Source: Lacinutrix sp. C3R15
GTDB taxonomy: Bacteria; Bacteroidota; Bacteroidia; Flavobacteriales; Flavobacteriaceae
Assembly: GCF_018860825.1 (NCBI RefSeq)
Contig: NZ_JAHKPZ010000012.1
Span: forward strand, 483,684-547,683
Direction: 5' to 3'
Length of the DNA stretch: 64,000 bases
Shown: positions 17,094 through 25,514 of the stretch, piece by piece
How the letters are laid out: every line of letters begins with the position of its first letter
Position numbering within the stretch: the stretch's first letter is position 1
Notes under the pieces: model-generated
Databases searched by the model: none
What the model was told of the DNA's origin: nothing
Seen by the model: the letters and a program-made list of their open reading frames with translations, nothing else
Made by a program: the position numbers and the translations under genes

Positions 17094-18521
17094 ATGGACA
17101 ATTCGCATAAACTGCAATTAAGTAAAGAAGAAATGAGAGAATATGGTTATCAAGTTATTGATACCATTGTAGCACATTTTGATACCGAAAACACAAAAAA
17201 ACCAGTAGCACTAGCTTCAAGAGAAGAAATGGATTTGCTTTTTAAAATGGAAGCACCAGAAGAAGCTACTAACTATAAAGAAGTATTAGACTTTGTTACA
17301 GAAAAAGTGCTACCTAATAGTAATATAGTAACGCATCCAAAATCATATTCTTTTGTTCCTGGACCTAGTAATTATGTTAGTGTTATGGCAGACACGTTAG
17401 CTACAGGATTTAATGTTTTTTCTGGTGGTTGGGCAGCATCACCTGCAGCAGCAGAACTAGAAATTGTAACCATGAACTGGTTATTAAAGCTATTTAAATT
17501 TCCTACAAAAAAAGGAGGAGGAATTTTCACTAGTGGAGGCTCTATGGCAAACCTTACCGCATTGGTAACTGCACGTAGACAGCGTTGTGGCGATGATTTT
17601 TCTAAAGCCATTATATACCTATCAGACCAAGCACACTCTTCTAATATTAAAGCTATTCGCGTTTTAGGATTTAAAAAAGAACAAGTACGTATTATACCTA
17701 CAGACATAGAGTTTAAAATGGCTATTAACAAACTTAAAAATGCCATTGCAAAAGACAGGTTAGAAGGCTTACAACCCTTTTGTATCATCGCTTCTGCAGG
17801 AACTACAAATACAGGAACTGTAGACCCTTTAACCGAAATTGCTAAAATTTGTAAAACCGAAAAACTTTGGTTTCATATTGATGGTGCTTATGGTGGAGCT
17901 GCAATCTTATCTAAAAAAGGAAACCAATTATTAAAAGGAATTGAAAAAGCAGATTCACTTACTATAGATCCACATAAATGGTTATTTCAGCCTTATGAAA
18001 TGGGTTGCTTATTAGTAAGAAATCATAAATGGTTAAGCCAAACTTTTAGTGAAAAACCAGAGTATTTAAGAGATATTGAAGGTAATACCTCTGAAATTAA
18101 TTTTTATGATCACGGTATTCAATTAACACGACGTTTTAGAGCTTTAAAATTTTATATGTCCATGAAAACCTTTGGGCTTTCTGCATTTAAAAAAGCTATT
18201 TCCTATTCTATAAATTTAGCAGAAGAAACAGAAGCTTATTTACGTAAAAGTGCTAATTGGGAAGTAATTTCTCCTGCTACACTTGCGGTAATAAACTTTA
18301 GATATAACCCTATTGGCACCAAATACACTGAAAAACAACTAGATGCCATCAACCAAAAAATATCTAAAAAAATGGTAGACTCCAGAGAAGCATTATTAGT
18401 AACCACCATTTTGCAAAACCAGGTAGTTTTAAGAATGTGTTTAATAAACCCAAGAACTACTATTTTAGATATTAAAGACACCTTAAAAACCTGTGAATCT
18501 TTTGCTAAAGAAATTGTGTAA
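17094..18521 (+). CDS. Pyridoxal-phosphate-dependent group II amino-acid decarboxylase
   Basis: This is a 475-residue enzyme of the aromatic-L-amino-acid/glutamate decarboxylase fold. The motifs are FTSGGSMANLTALVTAR, HIDGAYGGAA (cofactor-binding Asp) and DPHKWLF (the lysine that binds PLP). The length is usual for the family. The substrate cannot be assigned from sequence alone; aromatic amino acids are the common guess. It is cytoplasmic and lies between the oxidase cluster and the Fnr-like CBS promoter with no sign of belonging to either. Confidence 0.87.
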   Translation: MDNSHKLQLSKEEMREYGYQVIDTIVAHFDTENTKKPVALASREEMDLLFKMEAPEEATNYKEVLDFVTEKVLPNSNIVTHPKSYSFVPGPSNYVSVMADTLATGFNVFSGGWAASPAAAELEIVTMNWLLKLFKFPTKKGGGIFTSGGSMANLTALVTARRQRCGDDFSKAIIYLSDQAHSSNIKAIRVLGFKKEQVRIIPTDIEFKMAINKLKNAIAKDRLEGLQPFCIIASAGTTNTGTVDPLTEIAKICKTEKLWFHIDGAYGGAAILSKKGNQLLKGIEKADSLTIDPHKWLFQPYEMGCLLVRNHKWLSQTFSEKPEYLRDIEGNTSEINFYDHGIQLTRRFRALKFYMSMKTFGLSAFKKAISYSINLAEETEAYLRKSANWEVISPATLAVINFRYNPIGTKYTEKQLDAINQKISKKMVDSREALLVTTILQNQVVLRMCLINPRTTILDIKDTLKTCESFAKEIV

Positions 18522-18543
18522 CTTTTAGATTAATACTGTAAGC

Positions 18544-18586
18544 TGACATTTATCATATTTAATTTTAAGGTTTTAAGCTACCTTAC
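18544..18586 (+). promoter_or_regulatory. Fnr-like box and -7 element of the CBS-protein promoter
   Basis: The box TGACATTTATCA spans 18544-18555, and TACCTTAC (TAnnTT matched, last two bases off) spans 18579-18586. The 35-bp offset equals that at ccoI, ccoS, uspA and hemN. Confidence 0.6.
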
Positions 18587-18610
18587 AGTAAGAATTTAAA
18601 ACCAACAATT

Positions 18611-19030
18611 ATGAAAAAAAGAACACCTGTTTCAGCTATTATGACAAAAGATGTGATTACTCTTAATCACTCAGACGATTTAGAAGTAGCCGAAAAATTA
18701 TTTAAAAAAAATAATATTCGTCATATACCAGTAGTAAGTGGAGAAAAAATTATTGGTATCCTTAGTTATACCGATTTATTACGAATTAGTTTTGCAGACG
18801 CTATAGATGAAGACGAAAAAGAAGTAGACACTGTGGTATATAACATGTTTACTATTGAGCAGGTAATGGCAAAAAATATAACACATGTTAGTTCTGATAC
18901 AACGATAAAAGAAGTTGCAGAAATACTAGCTAAAAAAGAATTTCATGCCTTACCAGTTGTAGATAATAATACTTTAGTTGGTATTGTTACTACTACAGAT
19001 TTAATAAATTATTTAATTGAGCAATTTTAA
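18611..19030 (+). CDS. CBS-domain pair protein
   Basis: This 139-residue cytoplasmic protein is made of two CBS domains (motifs VMTKD-like IMTKDVITL, RHIPVV, GILSYTDLL; then VMAKNITHV, HALPVV, VGIVTTTDLI). Such pairs bind adenosine nucleotides and sense energy state. Its promoter has an Fnr-like box, and it sits near universal stress genes, so a role in adjusting metabolism at low oxygen is likely. No partner domain is fused to it. Confidence 0.88.
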   Translation: MKKRTPVSAIMTKDVITLNHSDDLEVAEKLFKKNNIRHIPVVSGEKIIGILSYTDLLRISFADAIDEDEKEVDTVVYNMFTIEQVMAKNITHVSSDTTIKEVAEILAKKEFHALPVVDNNTLVGIVTTTDLINYLIEQF

Positions 19031-19149
19031 ATCAAAACATATTATAATTGCTTAAAAGTAAACTATATTGCCACTTTAAATACAGTTGAAAAATTTTTAT
19101 TATTTTATAGTTTTCAACTGTGTTTTTAATGGTTATATAATTTTACATC

Positions 19150-19195
19150 TTAATTAAGATAAGTTTATCCTAATTAAAACAAAGCCCTATTTTTG
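19150..19195 (+). promoter_or_regulatory. Palindromic operator and -7 element of the Rrf2 gene
   Basis: A 28-bp imperfect palindrome spans 19150-19177, built from TTAATTAAGATAA and its near complement around GT. The -7 element TATTTTTG (19188-19195) matches TAnnTTTG. The palindrome covers the expected -33 region, so a bound protein would block transcription. The simplest reading is self-repression by the Rrf2 protein encoded 21 bp further on. Confidence 0.6.
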
Positions 19196-19215
19196 TAAAA
19201 GAGTAAAAAAGTAAT

Positions 19216-19650
19216 ATGTTTTCAAAAGCTTGTGAGTATGGTATAAGACCCTCTATTTTTATAGCGAAAAATTCGCGCGAAGGCAGACGTGTTTCACCTA
19301 AAGAGATATCTGCAGAAATAAATTCGCCACAAGCATTTACTGCAAAAATTTTACAAGCACTTGTAAGAAATCAAATAATAAATTCTGTAAAAGGAGCTTA
19401 TGGTGGATTTGAAATTAATAAAGATGAAATTGCCTCTATTAAACTTTCACAAATAGTAGAAGCTATTGATGGTAAAAAAATATACAGTGGTTGTGGTTTA
19501 GGTCTAGAAAAATGTAATGAAAACCATCCTTGTCCTCTACATGATAAATTTAAGTTAATTAGAAACGAACTAAAAACCATGCTAGAAAACACTAACCTTG
19601 AAGAACTTGCCTTAGATATTAAAACAGGAATGACATTTTTAAAGACATAA
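19216..19650 (+). CDS. Rrf2-family regulator, NsrR/IscR-like, with Fe-S cysteines
   Basis: This is a 144-residue winged-helix regulator (N-terminal MFSKACEYGIRPSIFIA, wing KGAYGGFEI). Three cysteines at the usual cluster position are spaced C-X6-C-X5-C (GCGLGLEKC then NENHPC), so a [Fe-S] cluster is likely. Downstream lies a broken iron-sulfur repair gene of the YtfE/ScdA type, a normal target of NO-sensing NsrR. That supports NO or Fe-S status sensing rather than general IscR function, as no isc genes are near. It is probably autoregulated through the palindrome in its promoter. Confidence 0.85.
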   Translation: MFSKACEYGIRPSIFIAKNSREGRRVSPKEISAEINSPQAFTAKILQALVRNQIINSVKGAYGGFEINKDEIASIKLSQIVEAIDGKKIYSGCGLGLEKCNENHPCPLHDKFKLIRNELKTMLENTNLEELALDIKTGMTFLKT

Positions 19651-19656
19651 AAAAAA

Positions 19657-19927
19657 TGCTACTGTAATGGAAACCGAAGTATAGAAGGATTAGAAACCGT
19701 TATACTTTCTAAAACAGGTCAAAATATAGATTAAATTTTGATCTCTAGATGTATCAAAATATATTATAAAAAAGCACCATAGATATGTAGAAGAAAAAAT
19801 ACCTGCACTTCGTCAGTATTTAAATAATCTTTGTCGTGTTCATGGCAATCATCATCTAGAGTTTTTTAAAATAAACCCTAGAGCATCACATATAAATGTT
19901 ATAAGGTTTATTTTTTTATATAACTAA
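19657..19927 (+). pseudogene. Decayed iron-sulfur cluster repair gene (RIC/ScdA/YtfE-like)
   Basis: Two fragments in different frames remain. From 19657 a frame reads CYCNGNRSIEGLET and stops at 19732. From 19748 another frame reads SKYIIKKHHRYVEEKIPALR and continues QYLNNLCRVHGNHHLE before running into unrelated sequence and a stop at 19925. The second block is the HHxYV-E-PxLxxYL-KVHGxxHPEL region of di-iron repair proteins, including the iron-binding histidines. The first resembles the N-terminal cysteine segment, less surely. No start codon or full-length frame survives. These proteins repair NO- or oxidant-damaged Fe-S clusters. Confidence 0.7.
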
Positions 19928-19928
19928 C

Positions 19929-19971
19929 TGATTTATATCATATAATGATATGTGTATTTTATATAACTTTA
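19929..19971 (+). promoter_or_regulatory. Fnr-like box and -7 element of the uspA promoter
   Basis: TGATTTATATCA (19929-19940) has both inner half-sites of the FNR consensus. TAACTTTA (19964-19971) matches TAnnTTTG at seven of eight positions. The spacing is again 35 bp. The box begins one base after the stop that ends the broken repair gene. Confidence 0.7.
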
Positions 19972-19990
19972 AAGTTAAATTGTTAATACC

Positions 19991-20812
19991 ATGAAAAACA
20001 TACTCCTTCTAACAGATTTTTCTGATAATGCTAAAAACGCAATACATTATGCGTTGCATTTATTTAAAAACGAAAAATGCATATTTCATTTAATGCATGT
20101 ACATAAAATAGGAAGTTTCACCTCAGATGATTTAATGCAAGCACCCAAAGAAAGTGTATTTGATTCTATAACAAAAGAACCTAGGGAAAACCTGAATAAT
20201 CTAAAAGAAGAACTGCAAGAAAACTTTCCTAATAAAAAGCATAAGTTTGAAACTCATATTGATTTTGATGTATTTATAGATGCCATTAAACAAGCAATAA
20301 AAAAGAATAAAATAGATTATTTAGTAATGGGTACCAATGGTGCTTCAGGAACAAAAGAAGTAATTTTAGGCAGTAATACAGTACATGTAATTAGAAAGAT
20401 AAACTGCAAAACATTAATTATTCCAGAAAACCACGAATTTACTCCAATTAAAGAATTGTTATTACCATTAGACCCTAAAGATGCTATAGATGGAAAACAA
20501 TTTATAGACTTAATAGATTTTATAGAAATTTTTAAATTACATCTGCATGCTTTAAGAGTTAATCCGAATAATGAAAACACAGATATTGAAAGTCAAGATA
20601 TAGAAAACTTAGCCCTTCTTGACTGTAAATATCATGTAGTAAATAATGTACCAATGGATTTTGCTTTATCTAGCTATATGCAAACAAATACTATTGATTT
20701 TCTGTCTTTATTTGTTAAAAATGAAGGCTTTTTAGATCATTTTTTTTCTAAAGCAAACACTAAGATTAATATTTCTAAAGTTAGCAAACCCATACTAATA
20801 CTGCACCCATAA
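19991..20812 (+). CDS. Universal stress protein, two-domain
   Basis: This is a 273-residue protein. The first UspA domain has the nucleotide-binding signature GTNGASGTKEVILGSNT (G-2x-G-9x-GS). The second domain, from about residue 150, lacks it and is probably structural. Family members bind ATP and promote survival in growth arrest or anaerobiosis. The promoter carries a strong Fnr-like box. A second, intact-type family member is encoded next to hemN at 23.2 kb. Confidence 0.88.
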   Translation: MKNILLLTDFSDNAKNAIHYALHLFKNEKCIFHLMHVHKIGSFTSDDLMQAPKESVFDSITKEPRENLNNLKEELQENFPNKKHKFETHIDFDVFIDAIKQAIKKNKIDYLVMGTNGASGTKEVILGSNTVHVIRKINCKTLIIPENHEFTPIKELLLPLDPKDAIDGKQFIDLIDFIEIFKLHLHALRVNPNNENTDIESQDIENLALLDCKYHVVNNVPMDFALSSYMQTNTIDFLSLFVKNEGFLDHFFSKANTKINISKVSKPILILHP

Positions 20813-20951
20813 GGGTATGTTTTTAACAAAACTAAAAGGCAAATAATTATATAGCAATACGCTTCTGGTTTTTCAAATAAAGGGAATATAAACTTTATAG
20901 TAAGCTATCTATAGATAACTATAATAAGTAAATAAGATTGATTAATAAATT

Positions 20952-22451
20952 TTAGTATAAAATACCATTTCCATCCCCTATCCATTTTAAATTATTCACA
21001 TGGTCAGATTCAAGGTATACATCTGCATTGCCGTCATTATTTAAGTCTTGAACATGCAACCAAGGATACCAGTTTGCTCCCGTGTTATTACTAATAGAAG
21101 TATTGGTAATATCAGAAAAATTAGTGTTCCCTTCATTTTCTACAACTTGTAAGTAATAGTTTTGGTAAAAGTTATTAGAATCTACACGGTTTAAAATTAA
21201 ATCCCGATCACCATCATTATCTATGTCTATGGCATCAATATCTACAACAATATTAAAACCACTTACTTCTGGAATAGTACTGCTTAAATCCTTATAGTAT
21301 TTACCAGAACTATTTCCCAACAAAATTAAGGTATCTGCTCCTTCGTGTTCATGACCCGCTAATAACAGATCGATGTAACCGTCTGAATTAATATCAATAA
21401 ACTCTGATGTGTAATATCGTGTATCTTGATGAAACTCAGAATCAATATATTGTGTTGTTGTTGTAAAGTTTCCAAAACCATCATTAATTAAAAACAAGGA
21501 CTCTTCTGTACTAGGTACTCCTACAATAAATATGTCTATATCCCCATCGTTATCAAAATCTGCCGAGGAGCCTCCGTGGTAGAAACCAGAAATATTGGTT
21601 AACTTTTCATAATTAAAACCATTTCCATTATTTAAAAGTAGTACAGGGGATTCACCAGGAAACGGGTAGGCATCATATCCGGTGGCTATAATAAAGGCAT
21701 CTATAAGGTTATCGCCATTATAATCTCCTGTTAATATTTTTCTAGGGTGCTGCAATCCTTCATAACCACTAGGAAGTATATTAGGCATTTCTGTAAAACT
21801 AGAACAGGAATAATTAGAGCAAGAACCTCCACATTCACAATAATTGGCATTAACCCCATTACCGTCTCCTAGAAACAATGTTATAGGGGAATATTCAAAA
21901 GTTTGGAATAGACCGCTAGCGATAAGCACATCGGTATTACCGTCATTATTAAAATCTGCATAGGCAGTAAAATGAAACCTATCAAAATCTTGTGTTAGCT
22001 GTGCTGCATCTACATACACATTAGAACTTTGAATTGTATAAGAACTGCCATTTTCAATGTTCTCATTTGGGCTTATTGCTAATCCTTCATCTTTTGTTAG
22101 TATTAAAGAATAATTCCTGCTAGTTCCGTTTGCTGCGGTAACCAAAATATTAAAAGGGCTATTGGCAATGTTAAAAGTTTGCTCGACACTTATATTAGTA
22201 GTTGCGTTTTGTGATATTTCAAAATATTTTACAGTTACCTGCTGGGCTAAAAAAGGAAATTCTGTGTTGTTAGAAACAGTAGCATTGGAGATGCTTGTGT
22301 CATAATCGGTGTCCTCATATTCTAAAATAAGATGAAGCAATGCATTATTTCCTGATAATGTTTCTTCGAGAGATTGTGTTGTATCATTATCACTACATGA
22401 AAAAAACATAACAACTAAACTCACAACAAAGATTAATTTTAAATTTTTCAT
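20952..22451 (-). CDS. FG-GAP/VCBS-repeat lipoprotein
   Basis: This is a 499-residue lipoprotein: MKNLKLIFVV signal and the lipobox SC at Cys19. Residues 30-125 form a beta-sandwich-like domain. From about 150 there are at least six calcium-binding FG-GAP repeats (DFNNDGNTDV, DYNGDNLIDA, DFDNDGDIDI, DINSDGYIDL, DIDNDGDRDL, DLNNDGNADV), suggesting a seven-bladed beta-propeller. A cysteine cluster, CECGGSCSNYSC, interrupts the first blades and is unusual. It is probably exposed on the cell surface; ligand unknown. It follows the cytochrome c gene by 62 bp on the same strand. Confidence 0.85.
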   Translation of the reverse strand: MKNLKLIFVVSLVVMFFSCSDNDTTQSLEETLSGNNALLHLILEYEDTDYDTSISNATVSNNTEFPFLAQQVTVKYFEISQNATTNISVEQTFNIANSPFNILVTAANGTSRNYSLILTKDEGLAISPNENIENGSSYTIQSSNVYVDAAQLTQDFDRFHFTAYADFNNDGNTDVLIASGLFQTFEYSPITLFLGDGNGVNANYCECGGSCSNYSCSSFTEMPNILPSGYEGLQHPRKILTGDYNGDNLIDAFIIATGYDAYPFPGESPVLLLNNGNGFNYEKLTNISGFYHGGSSADFDNDGDIDIFIVGVPSTEESLFLINDGFGNFTTTTQYIDSEFHQDTRYYTSEFIDINSDGYIDLLLAGHEHEGADTLILLGNSSGKYYKDLSSTIPEVSGFNIVVDIDAIDIDNDGDRDLILNRVDSNNFYQNYYLQVVENEGNTNFSDITNTSISNNTGANWYPWLHVQDLNNDGNADVYLESDHVNNLKWIGDGNGILY

Positions 22452-22513
22452 ATTAGGCTATTTTTACTACATCTCATTTCTGCTTACAAGTAGTTTCATG
22501 CTCTACTATACTA

Positions 22514-23014
22514 CTATAGCGTTCTAAAATATTCTAAAACTGCTCTAGCATCTTCTTTTGATAAGTTTTGATTTGCCATTGGTGAGCCATTAAACTCCAT
22601 TAATAATTCTTTTGCTAATGGATCTTCTTTTACCATTTGTTCTGGGTTTAAAATCATATTCATTACCCATTCTGGTGTACGACGCTCTAAAATTCCTTTT
22701 GGTGCCGGACCAATAAATTTTTTATCTATTCTATGGCAAGCAGTACACATTTTTTTGTACACTTCTGCTCCCTGTAAAGCCTTTTTTTGATCTACCTCAG
22801 CACCTAATGTCACAGCTGAAATTGGACCAACACCTTTGTTTTCTAAATCTATTTTTTTTGAAGCAGGAATTTTTTCAGCCTCTGGTGTTGTCTTTTGTTC
22901 TGTAGTTACTTTCTTTTGATAGGTAAAGCCTTCTTTTTCCTTCTCTTCTTTACCTGCACAGCCAATAAAAAAAGCAAGCAAACACAGCAAACTTATTTTT
23001 CTTATAATCTTCAT
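22514..23014 (-). CDS. Lipoprotein cytochrome c, single haem
   Basis: This is a 166-residue protein with a lipoprotein signal (lipobox FIGC), a 65-residue charged linker, and one cytochrome c domain: haem site CTACH and the likely axial Met in GSPMANQ. The block GPAPKGILERRTPEWVMNMI resembles cytochromes that I recall beside nitrous oxide reductase (nosZ) genes in Bacteroidota, but no nos gene is in the window. The ATG at 23014 is chosen because it begins the lipoprotein signal; the longer frame adds 33 residues and overlaps the terminator. It is isolated from the hemN operon by that terminator. Confidence 0.83.
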   Translation of the reverse strand: MKIIRKISLLCLLAFFIGCAGKEEKEKEGFTYQKKVTTEQKTTPEAEKIPASKKIDLENKGVGPISAVTLGAEVDQKKALQGAEVYKKMCTACHRIDKKFIGPAPKGILERRTPEWVMNMILNPEQMVKEDPLAKELLMEFNGSPMANQNLSKEDARAVLEYFRTL

Positions 23015-23081
23015 TTTCAACAATTTACACATACAATATACAAATTTTTGAACAAAAAATAACCATACTGTGTGTAAAACA

Positions 23082-23110
23082 AAAAAAGCTGGATAGTATC
23101 CAGCTTTTTT
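23082..23110 (-). terminator. Rho-independent terminator after the hemN-uspA operon
   Basis: The stem GCTGGATA/TATCCAGC is flanked by an A run on the left and a T run on the right, so it can work in both directions. It follows the universal stress gene and precedes the cytochrome c start. Confidence 0.85.
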
Positions 23111-23149
23111 CACTTTAAAATTAACTAATTAACAAAAGGTAAAGGAATA

Positions 23150-23983
23150 TTATATTTTAAATGTCATCACTGGTAAAGTAGAATGATTTGCTATATCTTC
23201 AGAAACACTACCTTCAAAAAAGTGAGCTAATCCTGTTCTACCATGTGTTGCAACAGCAACTAAATCTGCTCCAATAATATTAGAATAGTTTAAAATACCT
23301 TTTTCTATACTATAATCACTTATATAAGCAACGTTTTTCATTTTATCTATATTACCATCTGCAGCTTTTAAAAAGTCTGCTACTCTTTTTTCCATTTCAG
23401 CAGAACTTTTAAAACGATTATCTGGAAGATTTACATACACTAAATGCATTTTAGCATCTAAACCATTAAACATTTTAGTAGCATTTAAGTATGGTTTTAT
23501 AGCATCTTGAGAAAAATCTGAAGCAAAAACAACATTTTCAAAATCGGTTAATATTGGGTTTTCTTTTATAACTAAAACAGGAATATTAGAGTGTCTTACT
23601 ACTTTTTCTGTATTAGAGCCTATTAATGCTTCTTTAAAACCACTTGCTCCCTGAGAACCCATGATAATTAAATCTGCATTATGTTCTTTTGCTACTTCAT
23701 TAACTTCACTAAAAACTTTAAAATGCTTAACTATTGGCGTTATTTTAAGATCTTTTAAATAGTCTTTATTTAAAAACTCTGTAAACTTTTTTTCTGCTAG
23801 TTTTATATAAAAAACAGACTCTGCTTGTTGTACGTTTTCTGTATTAGATATAATAGCGTTAGAAAGTTCTAGCATATGTAGTGCTAATATTTCTGCATCA
23901 TATTTTTTAGCAAATACAGCTGCTGTTTCTAATGCATATTCTGAATGTTCAGAGAAATCTATTGGTACAATAATTTTTTTCAT
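23150..23983 (-). CDS. Universal stress protein, tandem domains
   Basis: This is a 277-residue protein with two UspA domains. Both carry the ATP-binding signature (GSQGASGFKEALIGSNT near 120 and THGRTGLAHFFEGSVS near 245). It lies 13 bp after hemN on the same strand and before a strong terminator, so the two form an operon under the Fnr-like box upstream of hemN. The role is survival in low oxygen, by analogy with the family. Confidence 0.9.
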   Translation of the reverse strand: MKKIIVPIDFSEHSEYALETAAVFAKKYDAEILALHMLELSNAIISNTENVQQAESVFYIKLAEKKFTEFLNKDYLKDLKITPIVKHFKVFSEVNEVAKEHNADLIIMGSQGASGFKEALIGSNTEKVVRHSNIPVLVIKENPILTDFENVVFASDFSQDAIKPYLNATKMFNGLDAKMHLVYVNLPDNRFKSSAEMEKRVADFLKAADGNIDKMKNVAYISDYSIEKGILNYSNIIGADLVAVATHGRTGLAHFFEGSVSEDIANHSTLPVMTFKI

Positions 23984-23996
23984 GGTTATTTGGTTT

Positions 23997-25361
23997 TTAA
24001 ATGGTCATTGAAAATAGTTGAGCTTCTGGTTTATTACGTTGTAAAAGTAAATCAAAAGCCATACAAATATTTCTTACAAAGGGTTTTCCTTTATCTGTTA
24101 TTATTATTTTATTAGACAAGATTTCAACTAAGTCATCTTGTTCCATTTCTTTTAGTTTTATTAAAACATCAGGTATTTCTTTAAAATACTCTTCTGGTTG
24201 TTCCCAGGATGTTTCTAATTGACACATCAAATTTAAAATATGTTTTCTAATAATTAAATCTTCAGTGCTTAAGATGTGCCCTCGATACACAGGAATTATT
24301 TCTTCTTCTATTAAATGATAATATGCTTCTAATCCCTTTACATTTTGAGCAAAACCATACCAGCTATCACTTATAGAAGAGACACCAAGTCCAATCATTA
24401 CTTTGGTTTTAGAAGCTGTATAACCCATAAAGTTTCTATGCAGTTGCTTATTGGTGGTTGCTTGATATAATGTGTCTGTTTGTAATGCAAAATGATCCAT
24501 ACCAATTTCTACATAACCAGCTTGATGTAGCATTTTTTTACCAAGTTCATATTGGTTTCTTTTACTTTCTGCTGTTGGTAAATCACTGTCTTTATAGCCA
24601 CGTTGCCCATTTCCTTTAATCCAAGGTACATGTGCATAACTATAAAAAGCAATTCTGTCTGGTTTTAATAATTTGGTTTTGTTAATGGTTTCTGTAACAT
24701 GTGCTTCGGTTTGAAAAGGTAAACCAAAAATAATATCATGACTTATTGAGGTGTAACCAATTTCACGAGCCGTTTCTGTTACACGCTTTACGTTTTCAAA
24801 AGGTTGTATTCTATGTATTGCTTTCTGTACGGTTTCATTATAATCTTGTACACCAAAGCTTACACGTTTAAATCCTAAATTATAAAGTGTTTGTAAATGT
24901 GCTGTAGTTGTATTGTTTGGATGCCCTTCAAAGCTAAACTCATAATTTTCTGCAAGAGTCGCTTTATTTACAATTCCTTTAATTAATCGTGTTAAATTTT
25001 CAGGAGTAAAAAAAGTAGGAGTTCCGCCACCTAAATGCAATTCTTTAATATTTGGTTTATTTTCTAATACATTACAGTATAAGTGCCATTCTTTTAAAAC
25101 AGCTGTTATATAAGGTGACTCTACTTCATGTCTTTTAGTTATGCGTTTATTACAGCCACAAAAAGTACATAAGCTTTCACAAAATGGCAAATGAATATAG
25201 AGGCTAATACCTTCTGCTTCATTACTTTCTTGAAATGCTTGTAGTAAAGATGTTTTCCATTTTTTTAATGAAAACGTATCATTATTCCAATACGGAACCG
25301 TAGGATAACTCGTATAACGAGGTCCTGCTACATTATATTTATTAACTAGTGAATTTGCCAT
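23997..25361 (-). CDS. hemN: Oxygen-independent coproporphyrinogen III oxidase
   Basis: This is a 454-residue radical-SAM enzyme. It has the N-terminal NKYNVAGPRYTSYPTVPYW, the cluster motif CESLCTFCGC (CX3CX2C plus the extra Cys of HemN), and the glycine motif LHLGGGTPTFF. It converts coproporphyrinogen III to protoporphyrinogen IX without O2. The promoter has an Fnr-like box and an exact -7 element that puts the transcript start near 25375. The ATG at 25361 is therefore right, and the longer frame from 25382 is not. The gene is cotranscribed with the downstream universal stress gene. Confidence 0.93.
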   Translation of the reverse strand: MANSLVNKYNVAGPRYTSYPTVPYWNNDTFSLKKWKTSLLQAFQESNEAEGISLYIHLPFCESLCTFCGCNKRITKRHEVESPYITAVLKEWHLYCNVLENKPNIKELHLGGGTPTFFTPENLTRLIKGIVNKATLAENYEFSFEGHPNNTTTAHLQTLYNLGFKRVSFGVQDYNETVQKAIHRIQPFENVKRVTETAREIGYTSISHDIIFGLPFQTEAHVTETINKTKLLKPDRIAFYSYAHVPWIKGNGQRGYKDSDLPTAESKRNQYELGKKMLHQAGYVEIGMDHFALQTDTLYQATTNKQLHRNFMGYTASKTKVMIGLGVSSISDSWYGFAQNVKGLEAYYHLIEEEIIPVYRGHILSTEDLIIRKHILNLMCQLETSWEQPEEYFKEIPDVLIKLKEMEQDDLVEILSNKIIITDKGKPFVRNICMAFDLLLQRNKPEAQLFSMTI

Positions 25362-25379
25362 ACCTAAAAAATTCTTCAA

Positions 25380-25422
25380 CAAAACTACAGTACTAATTAT
25401 TTAAAAAATATGACATATATCA
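25380..25422 (-). promoter_or_regulatory. Fnr-like box and -7 element of the hemN promoter
   Basis: Read on the minus strand, the box occupies 25422-25411 (plus-strand TGACATATATCA), and the -7 element TAGTTTTG, an exact TAnnTTTG, occupies 25387-25380. The 35-bp offset is the same as at the four plus-strand sites. Confidence 0.75.
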
Positions 25423-25461
25423 TAAATAGAAAAATAGTACAATTAAGAATTTAACTTGTTC

Positions 25462-25492
25462 TTGCTAGTACGCTTTTATCTGCTTAACTTTA
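25462..25492 (+). promoter_or_regulatory. Candidate promoter of the YceI gene
   Basis: A TTG (25462-25464) and TAACTTTA (25485-25492) are separated by 20 bp, close to the Bacteroidota TTG-N19-TAnnTTTG pattern, with one mismatch. The start codon follows 22 bp later. Confidence 0.4.
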
Positions 25493-25514
25493 CTGAAACT
25501 TTTAAAACAAAATC

